Shown here: in pieces, positions 1 through 5,683 of the stretch | Layout of the letters: the number at the start of each line of letters is the position of its first letter | How positions within the stretch are numbered: position 1 is the stretch's first letter | Assembly: GCA_049302575.1 (NCBI GenBank) | Contig: JBAQMG010000095.1 | Coordinates: 1 to 5,823 of the forward strand | DNA: 5,823 nucleotides | Reading direction: 5' to 3' | DNA from: JBAQMG01 sp049302575 | GTDB lineage: Bacteria > Bacillota > Desulfitobacteriia > Desulfitobacteriales > Desulfitobacteriaceae | Notes under the pieces: generated by a model | Database searches by the model: none | What the model was told of the DNA's origin: nothing | The model's input: the letters and a program-made list of their open reading frames with translations, nothing else | Translations under genes and position numbers: made by a program

Positions 1-15
1 CTGAGCTATAACGGC
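1..15 (-). tRNA. 5' start of a further tRNA, cut by the window edge
   Basis: Read on the minus strand, the first 15 bases give GCCGTTA followed by TAGCTCAG. This fits the seven-base 5' acceptor strand, T8-A9 and the start of the D-arm of a tRNA. It follows tRNA-Arg after a 17-nt gap, as expected for the next gene of the cluster. The anticodon lies outside the window, so the amino acid cannot be assigned. The acceptor start could also be placed two bases earlier. Confidence 0.65.
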
Positions 16-32
16 CCATTAGCTTTGTTAAA

Positions 33-109
<77 letters not shown>

Positions 110-116
110 ATTTTTT

Positions 117-191
117 TGGAGCGGGTGACGAGATTCGGACTCGCGACTTTCACCTTGGCAAGGTGACACTCTACCACTGAGTTACACCCGC
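117..191 (-). tRNA. tRNA-Gly (anticodon GCC) with an atypical T-loop
   Basis: A 75-nt cloverleaf on the minus strand has acceptor GCGGGTG/CACCCGC, discriminator T and encoded CCA (117-119). The anticodon stem TCACC/GGTGA encloses loop TTGCCAA, giving anticodon GCC for GGC/GGU codons. The D-loop AGTGGTA keeps the G18-G19 pair. The oddity is the T-loop: TCCGAAT instead of the usual TTCGAAT, so position 55, almost always U and changed to pseudouridine by TruB, is C. The stem GCGAG/CTCGT still pairs, with one G-T wobble. It may be functional, a special-purpose glycine tRNA, or beginning to decay. Confidence 0.93.
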
Positions 192-288
192 ATGAAGTAA
201 ACCTAGTTTTTGTAAAGTCTTAGTGTGGGCAGAAACCTTAGTTACACCGATTCCATCACTGGATCTACTTCCTGAGCGGTATGATAAA
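192..288 (-). other. 97-nt spacer between tRNA-Lys and tRNA-Gly, no clear gene
   Basis: No intact cloverleaf can be folded here. On the minus strand, around 233-248, a stretch reading GTGATGGAATCGGT resembles the D-arm region of class II tRNA-Leu (GTGGTGGAATTGGT type). No matching acceptor stem, anticodon stem or T-arm was found. In Bacillus-type clusters a tRNA-Leu often sits between Lys and Gly, so a decayed tRNA-Leu is possible but unproven. Confidence 0.3.
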
Positions 289-364
289 TGGTGAGCCATC
301 CGCGACTCGAACGCGGGACACCCTGATTAAAAGTCAGGTGCTCTACCGACTGAGCTAATGGCTC
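289..364 (-). tRNA. tRNA-Lys (anticodon TTT)
   Basis: A complete 76-nt cloverleaf on the minus strand has acceptor GAGCCAT/ATGGCTC, discriminator A and encoded CCA (289-291). The anticodon stem CCTGA/TCAGG encloses loop CTTTTAA with anticodon TTT, reading AAA/AAG. T-stem CCGCG/CGCGG and loop TTCGAGT are intact. It follows tRNA-Gln after 5 nt, consistent with one polycistronic tRNA transcript. Confidence 0.98.
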
Positions 365-369
365 ATTTT

Positions 370-444
370 TGGCTGGGGTGGGTGGATTCGAACCAACGAA
401 TGCCAGAGTCAAAGTCTGGTGCCTTACCACTTGGCGACACCCCA
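370..444 (-). tRNA. tRNA-Gln (anticodon TTG)
   Basis: A 75-nt cloverleaf on the minus strand has acceptor TGGGGTG/CACCCCA with the U1-A72 pair typical of glutamine tRNAs, discriminator G and encoded CCA (370-372). The anticodon stem CCAGA/TCTGG encloses loop CTTTGAC, giving anticodon TTG. The T-stem GTTGG/CCACC has one T-C mismatch at 50-64. The 15-bp stretch at 385-399, covering most of the T-arm, is identical to 504-518 in the adjacent initiator tRNA. Confidence 0.96.
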
Positions 445-458
445 ATTTTTATTTTATA

Positions 459-483
459 TTAAATTACCATACTGATAATTTAA
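459..483 (-). repeat. Perfect AT-rich inverted repeat between tRNA-fMet and tRNA-Gln
   Basis: TTAAATTA (459-466) and TAATTTAA (476-483) are exact reverse complements around a 9-nt loop. In the RNA this gives an 8-bp A/U hairpin in the 44-nt linker between two tRNAs. It could be a processing signal or simply result from AT richness. It lacks the GC stem of an intrinsic terminator. Confidence 0.5.
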
Positions 484-488
484 TAACT

Positions 489-563
489 TGGTTGCGGGGG
501 CTAGATTCGAACCAACGACCTTCGGGTTATGGACCCGACGAGCTACCACTGCTCCACCTCGCG
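489..563 (-). tRNA. Initiator tRNA-Met (CAT), atypical or degenerate
   Basis: A 75-nt tRNA on the minus strand carries clear initiator hallmarks: an unpaired C1-A72 at the acceptor end, the three G-C pairs GGG/CCC at the base of the anticodon stem, an A11-T24 pair, anticodon CAT and encoded CCA (489-491). It departs from the usual bacterial initiator in several places. The anticodon loop is TCCATAA rather than CTCATAA, putting C at the nearly invariant U33. The acceptor stem has an A5-C68 mismatch. The D-loop AGTGGTA is shorter than in typical bacterial initiators. The T-arm resembles that of the adjacent tRNA-Gln. It may be a divergent second initiator copy or a decaying gene. Confidence 0.85.
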
Positions 564-651
564 ATGATTAGAGTATGAGTAATTTGCAATTTAATTGTTC
601 AATCTACACTGTGCCCATAGGACTAAAAAAATATTTAGGTTTGTCTACAAT
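564..651 (-). other. 88-nt AT-rich linker between tRNA-Glu and tRNA-fMet
   Basis: No tRNA fold is visible. On the minus strand a weak hairpin CTAAA...TTTAG is followed by an AT-rich stretch. No convincing -35/-10 pair was found, so a separate promoter for the downstream tRNAs cannot be supported. Confidence 0.4.
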
Positions 652-727
652 TGGTGACCCGTACGGGATTCGAACCCGTGTAACCGCCGTGAAAGGGCGG
701 TGTCTTAGACCGCTTGACCAACGGGCC
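652..727 (-). tRNA. tRNA-Glu (anticodon TTC), first gene of the tRNA operon
   Basis: A 76-nt cloverleaf on the minus strand has acceptor GGCCCGT/ACGGGTC (one G-T wobble), discriminator A and encoded CCA (652-654). The anticodon stem CCGCC/GGCGG encloses loop CTTTCAC, giving anticodon TTC. T-loop TTCGAAT is canonical. It starts about 13 nt after the transcription start predicted from the promoter at 748-776, so it should be the first tRNA of the transcript. Confidence 0.97.
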
Positions 728-747
728 ATGTTTACAGCGCAATATAT

Positions 748-776
748 ATAATATATCAGCAATGAAAGGATGTCAA
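748..776 (-). promoter_or_regulatory. Sigma-A-type promoter of the tRNA operon
   Basis: On the minus strand a perfect -35 box TTGACA (771-776) is followed by exactly 17 nt and the -10 box TATTAT (748-753), five of six matches to consensus. The predicted start near 741 leaves a short leader before tRNA-Glu. The 17 bp upstream of the -35 box are A/T rich, as in an UP element, and end at the insertion point of the 794-3560 element. That element has therefore replaced the more distal upstream sequence. Confidence 0.85.
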
Positions 777-784
777 ATGTTTTT

Positions 785-793
785 ATATTTCAT
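785..793. repeat. Target-site duplication, left copy (ATATTTCAT)
   Basis: The nine bases ATATTTCAT directly abut the left inverted repeat at 794 and recur exactly at 3561-3569, next to the right inverted repeat. The flanking bases differ (t before the left copy, c after the right copy), so the duplication is exactly 9 bp. Confidence 0.93.
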
Positions 794-807
794 CAGAGCT
801 GAAGCAT
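794..807. repeat. Left terminal inverted repeat of the DruA-bearing IS
   Basis: CAGAGCTGAAGCAT is a 14/14 inverted match to 3547-3560. Identity stops immediately inside, where GAATTT here faces AACATC at the other end. Confidence 0.93.
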
Positions 808-1016
808 GAATTTATTCATTGACTAATAAATTTCCGCATTCTGCCATTTAAAGAATCTCACAAACAACAATCTACAATTTACCAGGGCTATACCTTCGTC
901 TCACACCACCTTATGGAGCCGGATCTGTCTGGAAGTTACAAACATCCCACGACAAATAAACCCTAAAGGGGATCATTCATTGTTTTATGAAGTTGTCCTC
1001 TATACTTTAGGGGATT
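808..1016. other. Non-coding left end of the DruA-bearing IS
   Basis: These 209 bases between the left repeat and the transposase stop hold no credible gene. Just inside the repeat is an 8-bp inverted repeat, AATTTATT (809-816) with AATAAATT (825-832). Around 905-928 a segment starting CACACCACC resembles, in the same orientation, the segment starting CACACCCC near the other end (about 3520-3542). Such subterminal sequences could be transposase or accessory-protein binding sites; that is inference. Confidence 0.5.
961..1012 (-). repeat. Nested inverted repeat just after the transposase stop
   Basis: CCCTAAAG (961-968) and CTTTAGGG (1005-1012) are exact reverse complements. Between them is a smaller hairpin, TTCAT (976-980) with ATGAA (987-991). 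In the transposase mRNA this would fold directly after the stop codon at 1017-1019. The following sequence has only a weak T-run, so it may be a weak terminator or 3' stabiliser and not a classical intrinsic terminator. Confidence 0.45.
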
Positions 1017-2525
1017 CTAACTTGCTAATCTCCACTGATAACTTTCGTCGTTAACAATGGAAGCTATTCGGCTTAGATCCAGAACATCTACCGTACATGC
1101 TTTAAAAATATACTCTAACAAGCCGTTGATCCCGAGTACGGTCACCTTCTCTTTGAGAAGCTCACTTTGTATCAGCAATACATTGATAAAGCAGCCAATT
1201 TGCATAAGATGATGGAAGCCCACCATGGCAGTCCAGTTGTAGGAAAAACAATGTTCATACTGATAGCCTTGATGTTTCATGACCAGAAAGTTGTTTTCTA
1301 TTTTCCAGCGATATCGCCCTATTTTAAGACACCTGGTTTCCACATTCGTTTTCGTAATCTCTTTTCCAGAGATCCAGACGTACCTTGTTGATTTCAAGGC
1401 TGTTTTACTGGTAATTCAGCTTCTTTCTTCCCAACTCTCTTCACAAACTACAACATGGAGTCGTTCTTTACATCGACCATAGGTATACTCGACATCGTTA
1501 ATCCAACGATAAACCTGGTTCCGGCTTCCACAATGACGTTTGATGATGTTCTCTGGCGTAAGCCTGATTAGCCCCATGGCTTCTCTCCAAGTATCTTTCA
1601 TGGATCCTTCCTTGAAGACAAACATATAGTCCCAACCATAATCGCGGCAGGTTTTAATGACCGGTCCGCAGGCGTAGAGTCCGTCCATGGTGACGGAAAT
1701 TTTAAGTTTTGAAAACCATGTCTTGATTCTTTGGGCAAAACGGTAAAACGCTTTACATTCACAGTCTTGTTTGTTCGTACTAACCTCTCTATATTCCTCG
1801 TTGTTTAAGAATTCACTCATCAAAGGCAAGGTGATCCCGTTCTCTAGGATGACAACAGCCTCTAGCACATAAACATAATATTGTTCTTGTTTGTCTTTAC
1901 CAACATGCCTTACTAGGGGTTCTTCGGTCCAGTGTCCGGTCCTCATGAACTTCCGGGTCCCATCGATGGCTATGACGTAGCGTTTATTGATCAGATAATT
2001 CCTGAATTTCTTCCTTTTAACCAAGTGTCCAAAGAGCTCCAGCCTACTTTCTTCGATTTCCTCCACCTTGATTCCCTCCAAGAGTCGACTTAGAGTATCG
2101 GCATGCGGCATCGTTTCAAAGTCTGGAAACATCGCTTTCATATTCTCAAAAAAAATAGCCGTGCTCATTTCCTTATTGGCATCTCTTAAAGACGACCTCT
2201 GGTACACAAAAATCAGGATCCCATAGGTCATGAGGACGGTTATACTGTGTTTTACCTTCTTTGGCTGTCTTGGATCGTTAATTTTGCCCAATCGCCTGGG
2301 AAGGATGGGCAGTGTCCTTTGATACACCTTGAGTGCGGCTTCCACACTGATCTGTCGGTCTAATTTCTCGTCTTTCGGTGTCTCGTAGTCACGCTTTCTA
2401 TTGGCTATGATCCGTTTCTCTTGATACACGTGAGTTGAAAACGTAAATCCTTGGGCTTCAAGTTTTTCCCGTTTAAGTTTGTCTTCTTGTGCTCGTTTCC
2501 CTTGTCGTTTTTCTGATCTAGTCAT
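1017..2525 (-). pseudogene. IS4-like DDE transposase interrupted by an in-frame TGA
   Basis: One reading frame of 502 codons before the TAG stop is broken only by a TGA at 1416-1418 (codon 370). The N-terminus is basic and probably binds DNA. The first catalytic Asp is D188 in AIDGT, the second D281 in TMDGLY. After the stop, the same frame continues for 132 codons with R406-W-K-I-E410 and K417, matching the R(3)E(6)K part of the IS4-group signature, then KHQGYQYEH. Translation ending at TGA gives 369 residues without the catalytic Glu, so the product should be inactive unless the stop is read through. The ATG at 2523-2525 lies inside the end of the DruA-like gene, with GGTGA six bases upstream, suggesting coupled translation. 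A CGA-to-TGA or TGG-to-TGA change would explain the stop. Confidence 0.87.
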
Positions 2526-3423
2526 CTGGATTCACCGTTTTGCAGGGCTTGATTCCTTTAAGACAATCCTTAAAGTCTTTTTGGAGGGGATACATATAGA
2601 TCGCCTTCCGAGATAGGCCATACTCTCTTTTGCGATCCGCTCTGCCTCGACCTTGAGTTTCGCCCAGATAGGTCCAGTTCGAGGCTTTATAGCATGTGCC
2701 CGCAAAGTGAGTGGTGTCGACAAAGGTTTCTAATAGGACCGGTGCATAACAATAGTCGCGCAGCCAGTCTTCTTGAATTTGTTTGATCGCCAAGGATAAT
2801 ACTTTACTGGCTAGGTTTTTAATGTTAACCCAGGGAAGTAGGAGAAATCGGCTGTTATTTACGATGAGATGGAGTCTTTGTTTTCTATCCTGAACCTTCC
2901 ATCCTATCCACTCATCGCGAGGGTTCAAGGCCCATGCGGATGCTGAAAACTGAAGACAACCTAGGATCGTCTCCCTTGATTTGATAAAGTAGGCTAAACG
3001 AGAACCATGAACATGTTTGTCGCCCAACATGTGATACTCGTTAACATAGTGTCTCCAACGCTTTAACTCGTTACCCGCTCTCGCAATCTCTAAATGAATT
3101 GGCTCAATTGACTTTAATTCACCGGTGATTGGAGTGGTATAGATTGCAAATTCAGTCATTTTTGGATTTTGGGGGCTTCGTTGTTTAGTTACATCTAAAA
3201 GGGGAAGCTTTAGGAGCCCTGCTTCTTCTAACGTGACTAGAAAGGCTACACATTGAGGTGTCTTTGATCGTCCAGCGGGTGTAATCCAACCTAGTAATTC
3301 ACAGGCAGTTGCAGCGGATTCTTGCCTAGATAATTGAGGATATCTTTTCCTTGTCCATTGGATAAGCTCTATCTCTTCAGATGTGAAATTTCTGCCAGAG
3401 TAGGCCATGATCGTCTTGTCCAT
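2518..3423 (-). CDS. DruA/DUF4338-family protein encoded within an insertion sequence
   Basis: This 301-residue protein belongs to the family of DruA, one component of Druantia anti-phage systems whose biochemical role is unclear. Residues 12-73 look like a small helical, perhaps winged-helix, domain. The conserved core follows: GSRLAYFI (140-147), LGCLQFSASAW (154-164), IGW (173-175), RLHLIVNNSRFLLLPWV (183-199), NLASKVLS (203-210), LLETFVD (230-236), GTCYKASNW (242-250) and GETQGRGR (254-261). I sense an acetyltransferase-like pattern but no proven activity. ATG at 3423 is chosen because AGGTGA lies seven bases upstream. Its stop overlaps the transposase start by 8 nt, and no DruB-E-like genes are nearby. 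Both genes lie between the inverted repeats, so it is probably a transposition accessory protein or cargo. The frame is intact. Confidence 0.9.
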   Translation of the reverse strand: MDKTIMAYSGRNFTSEEIELIQWTRKRYPQLSRQESAATACELLGWITPAGRSKTPQCVAFLVTLEEAGLLKLPLLDVTKQRSPQNPKMTEFAIYTTPITGELKSIEPIHLEIARAGNELKRWRHYVNEYHMLGDKHVHGSRLAYFIKSRETILGCLQFSASAWALNPRDEWIGWKVQDRKQRLHLIVNNSRFLLLPWVNIKNLASKVLSLAIKQIQEDWLRDYCYAPVLLETFVDTTHFAGTCYKASNWTYLGETQGRGRADRKREYGLSRKAIYMYPLQKDFKDCLKGIKPCKTVNPDD

Positions 3424-3546
3424 GGAGAGCTCACCTATCTATTCAAGACTATCATACCAGATTGTTTTGTGCGTTATCAGTTCTATTTTGAGAAAAAATA
3501 ATTTCAAGAAACACCACACCCCTTAGCTATGGCGGGATGTGATGTT
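3424..3546. other. Non-coding right end of the DruA-bearing IS
   Basis: These 123 bases hold the probable promoter and ribosome site of the DruA-like gene. On the minus strand, close to the repeat, is a hairpin CACATCCC...GGGGTGTG (one G-T wobble, 11-nt loop; about 3517-3543). With the hairpin near the left end, both ends carry a subterminal fold next to the inverted repeat. Confidence 0.5.
3451..3480 (-). promoter_or_regulatory. Putative promoter of the DruA-like/transposase operon
   Basis: On the minus strand an extended -10 box, TGG followed by TATGAT (3451-3456), lies 28 nt upstream of the ATG. A weak -35 candidate, CTGATA (3475-3480), lies 18 nt further up. The good extended -10 could compensate for the poor -35, and a weak promoter is usual for transposase genes. 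The predicted start near 3444 gives a leader of about 20 nt. Confidence 0.45.
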
Positions 3547-3560
3547 ATGCTTCAGCTCTG
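3547..3560. repeat. Right terminal inverted repeat of the DruA-bearing IS
   Basis: ATGCTTCAGCTCTG is the exact reverse complement of 794-807 and is followed directly by the second copy of the 9-bp target duplication. Confidence 0.93.
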
Positions 3561-3569
3561 ATATTTCAT
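3561..3569. repeat. Target-site duplication, right copy (ATATTTCAT)
   Basis: Exact repeat of 785-793, directly abutting the right inverted repeat of the DruA-bearing IS. Confidence 0.93.
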
Positions 3570-3636
3570 CTACCGTTTTGAGTTTCATTATTATTTTGTT
3601 CCATCTGAATTTCATTCGATTAGTCTATAAATTATT
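3570..3636. other. Ancestral spacer between the two insertion sequences
   Basis: About 67 AT-rich bases lie between the two target duplications. They belong to the original intergenic region joining the rrn terminator to the tRNA promoter. I see no gene or clear signal, only repeated TTTCATT motifs. Confidence 0.6.
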
Positions 3637-3641
3637 ATTCA
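3637..3641. repeat. Target-site duplication, left copy (ATTCA)
   Basis: ATTCA directly precedes the left inverted repeat at 3642 and recurs directly after the right inverted repeat at 5497-5501. Five bases fits the 5-6 bp often reported for IS1634-family elements, but is short enough that chance must be kept in mind. Confidence 0.75.
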
Positions 3642-3654
3642 CCCATTTTAAGCA
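3642..3654. repeat. Left terminal inverted repeat of the IS1634-like element
   Basis: CCCATTTTAAGCA matches the inverted right end with a single A/G difference at position 9. Weaker similarity may continue inward. Confidence 0.75.
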
Positions 3655-3701
3655 CCCATCAACGAGGAAAAAAGAATTATGAAAGACACGTTTTTTAATG
3701 A

Positions 3702-5371
3702 TCATACGCTGTTGTCATATGGATTTACCCTAAGAAGATCAAAGAGTTGTTGAGCCTGTTCATTCTGCTGCATTTGCTTTTTCCACGTATCATCTTCCCA
3801 GTCAAACCAGTAGATCGTCACAATATGTTCCAGCATCAGAATCACCTGTTTCGCTGTCGGTTTGCGCGTGTGCCAACCTTTCACCGGTTGGAGCCGAATG
3901 TTCTGCTGCTCGACCGCTGTGCGAATGCGTTCTTCTAACCTCATATAGACAAATAGTGCGATCAACAGCACATATCCGAGTGCTTCGATCCGTTCCAGTG
4001 TTTCTAAAAACAAGGAGTCTACAAACATCGGATCTTTCAGGAACTTAAAGCGCAACTCCGTACTGCTTTGTTGCTTGTATTCCCGCAATACTTGCTCAGC
4101 GGATAGTTCTGAGGCCTCTTCATGGTTGGTGGCTAACACGAAATAACCCATACGCCGCTCTTCTTCTTCGCTGACTTCAAGCGGTACAGCCGCGAAGTCG
4201 ACATGAAGCTTGTAGACCGTTTCCATCTCCAGTATCTCTGATTTCTTGGGTCTTCCGCGTTTAGCACGGAGAGCAAGACGAGTGAGTAACTCGATTCGGT
4301 TAGAAAGGGGGAATCGTGATTTTCGGTGGGTATGTTGAAACTTTTTCAATGCTTTTTGTGCGTCTTTTTCACATGAAAACTCTTGTTCACTCAACTTTTT
4401 AATATCTTTCTCCAATTGCAATTGTTCATTTTGCAGATGCCGTGCAAACGTCTCCTTTTTCTGTTCCGCCAAGTGGGTGGAGTATACGACGCTACAGCGT
4501 AGCGGGATGCCGTGATAATCCTGACATAGTTCCTGAATGTGATATTCACTGGCTTTTTCTGATCGGATAAGCGGCCGAGGTTGATCATCTGCTTGTTCTG
4601 TAGCACCTGTTCAATGTAGATTTTGTGCAGTTTGTGATTTTTAAAAACGAGTGAAATAAAACGCAACCCTTTTCCGTGCGCCTTTTTGACGTTCGCTTCA
4701 GTAAAAAAAGCGCTATCGGCTACGTAAACTAGTTTGCGGATCTGCAGTGGATTCAAGGCTTCTGTCATGGTATCCATAAGTTGGCCGTTCCAAGTTTTGT
4801 CGTCGAGGTTGCCGTCATTGACGTTACCAAGTAACGGCATACCTCGACCGATTGTAACGAGTCCCATGACGATCTGCTTTAAATCGAAGCGTTTATCTTT
4901 GCTGTATCCTTCATTTATATTCAACGTGTCTGGATCGACCTTGTCATCATAGGCTCCGTACATGATTTTGCTAGTGGTATCGCCATGGGCAAATTGTAAG
5001 GGTGCATCTGTTGTGATGAGATTGCGCAGAGTCAGTCCCGTGAAGATGGAACACGATCCAGCGTCATAAACTGTGTCGAGTGCGCGTCCCAGGGCAAAAC
5101 GGTTGAAGTCCTCTGCTTTTCTTCCCACACCGAAAAGCCCCTCCACATCTTGCTCTTCATAAAATTTCTCCACTCGGTACAAGGGCACTCGACCGCATAA
5201 AGTGTTGATGATCAGAGCTAAAATATGTTCTCTGGGGGACACTTTCCATTGTGTCGGATCCCACGTTACTGCGTGATTGATGTGCTCGACCAGCTTAATT
5301 TCGTTGCATAACGATAGAATGAGTCCCGTTGCTCCGGAACGATATGTTTTAATAAGTGGTGCTTCCGCCAT
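3702..5371 (-). pseudogene. IS1634-family transposase, frameshifted in an A-run
   Basis: Two frames together encode about 556 residues, a normal length for the family. The first part (ATG at 5369-5371, preceded by GGGGGTGG) has the N-terminal domain seen in IS1634 transposases (about residues 5-80), then D131 in HGDTT and D219 in VADSAFF. The frame is lost at five A's (4554-4558, minus strand) after SDQKK. A sixth A would restore ASEYHIQELCQDYHGIPLRC and run to the stop at 3702. The C-terminal part carries Y432, Q435, E439 and K446, the Y(2)R(3)E(6)K spacing with Gln replacing Arg. The broken product lacks the catalytic Glu. Simple decay is likeliest; -1 slippage at AAAAAG is an alternative, though unusual for this family. 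Confidence 0.88.
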
Positions 5372-5483
5372 CTAATCCACCCCCAGCCAAATATACGCTG
5401 AGTTTAGAGTATCAAATCGGTCGGTGGAAGTTCAGAAAATTATTTTCAGGGAGTTTAATAAATAATGCTTTCCATTTTATACA

Positions 5484-5496
5484 TGCTCAAAATGGG
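5484..5496. repeat. Right terminal inverted repeat of the IS1634-like element
   Basis: TGCTCAAAATGGG is the reverse complement of CCCATTTTGAGCA, 12/13 to the left end, and is followed directly by ATTCA. Confidence 0.75.
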
Positions 5497-5501
5497 ATTC
5501 A
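5497..5501. repeat. Target-site duplication, right copy (ATTCA)
   Basis: Exact match to 3637-3641, abutting the right end of the IS1634-like element. Confidence 0.75.
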
Positions 5502-5683
5502 CGATAAAATTATCAAAAATTACTTTAAGCAAAATTAGAATCCCAACTTTCCAAAGCGGATACCACCAAATCAATATATTGCCCCAAATTTTTACCGAGA
5601 CTGTCTACCCCGGGCAAGTAGATAATCTCAAGTTATTTTCTTTATTGCTCAAATGAGATGCTGAGTAGTCATGTTTTTTACTA
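5502..5683. other. Ancestral spacer after the rrn terminator
   Basis: No gene is supported in these 182 bases; short open frames on the plus strand here have no ribosome site or recognisable product. On the minus strand a small hairpin TCTACTT-GCCCG-GGGTAGA (about 5604-5622) is the only visible structure. Together with 3570-3636 and 728-784 this was one intergenic region before the two insertions. Confidence 0.55.

Larger units (their letters stand above)
794..3560 (-). mobile_element. Complete 2767-bp IS4-like insertion sequence carrying a DruA-family gene
   Basis: The element is bounded by perfect 14-bp terminal inverted repeats, CAGAGCTGAAGCAT at 794-807 and its reverse complement at 3547-3560, and flanked by a perfect 9-bp direct repeat. 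It contains two overlapping minus-strand genes: a DruA/DUF4338-like gene and a DDE transposase gene. A 9-bp duplication and the R(3)E(6)K spacing around the transposase catalytic Glu fit an IS4-like mechanism. About 210 bp at the left end and 120 bp at the right end are non-coding. The element sits just upstream of the tRNA promoter, in the same transcriptional direction. The transposase has an in-frame stop, so this copy may be non-autonomous. I cannot assign a named IS. Confidence 0.93.
3642..5496 (-). mobile_element. IS1634-like insertion sequence, about 1855 bp
   Basis: The ends are CCCATTTTAAGCA (3642-3654) and, inverted, CCCATTTTGAGCA (5484-5496), matching at 12 of 13 positions and flanked by ATTCA on both sides. 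One long transposase gene fills most of the element on the minus strand. Its length, N-terminal domain and DDE arrangement fit the IS1634 family of the IS4 superfamily. The transposase is frameshifted in an A-run, so this copy is probably inactive. It lies between the rrn terminator and the DruA-bearing IS, in the same orientation as the latter. Confidence 0.85.

Noticed and set aside
228..262. Partial duplicate of the tRNA-Gly 5' half (GGTGTAACT shared)
   Set aside because: Only about nine to twelve bases match and no fold follows, so chance is sufficient.
369..578. Short open frames over the tRNA cluster on both strands
   Set aside because: They overlap well-folded tRNA genes, have no ribosome sites and their translations are tRNA sequence read as protein.
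1167..1482. Plus-strand open frames inside the transposase region
   Set aside because: They are antisense to a clear transposase frame and encode no recognisable domain.
2532..2723. 63-codon minus-strand frame within the DruA-like gene
   Set aside because: It lies in another frame over the conserved GTCYKASNW and TQGRGR region, so it is a shadow of the real gene.
2518..3423. A Druantia defence system
   Set aside because: Only a DruA-family gene is present. No DruE-like helicase or other Druantia genes accompany it, and the inverted repeats exclude further genes from the unit.
5493..5545. Inverted repeat TGGGATTC/GAATCCCA as the IS1634-like end
   Set aside because: It spans the outside of the element. 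The 13-bp pair 3642-3654/5484-5496 with abutting ATTCA duplications explains the ends better.
5356..5656. Plus-strand open frames in the spacer and IS end
   Set aside because: They cross the base-exact IS end or its repeats, lack ribosome sites and have compositions typical of AT-rich non-coding DNA.
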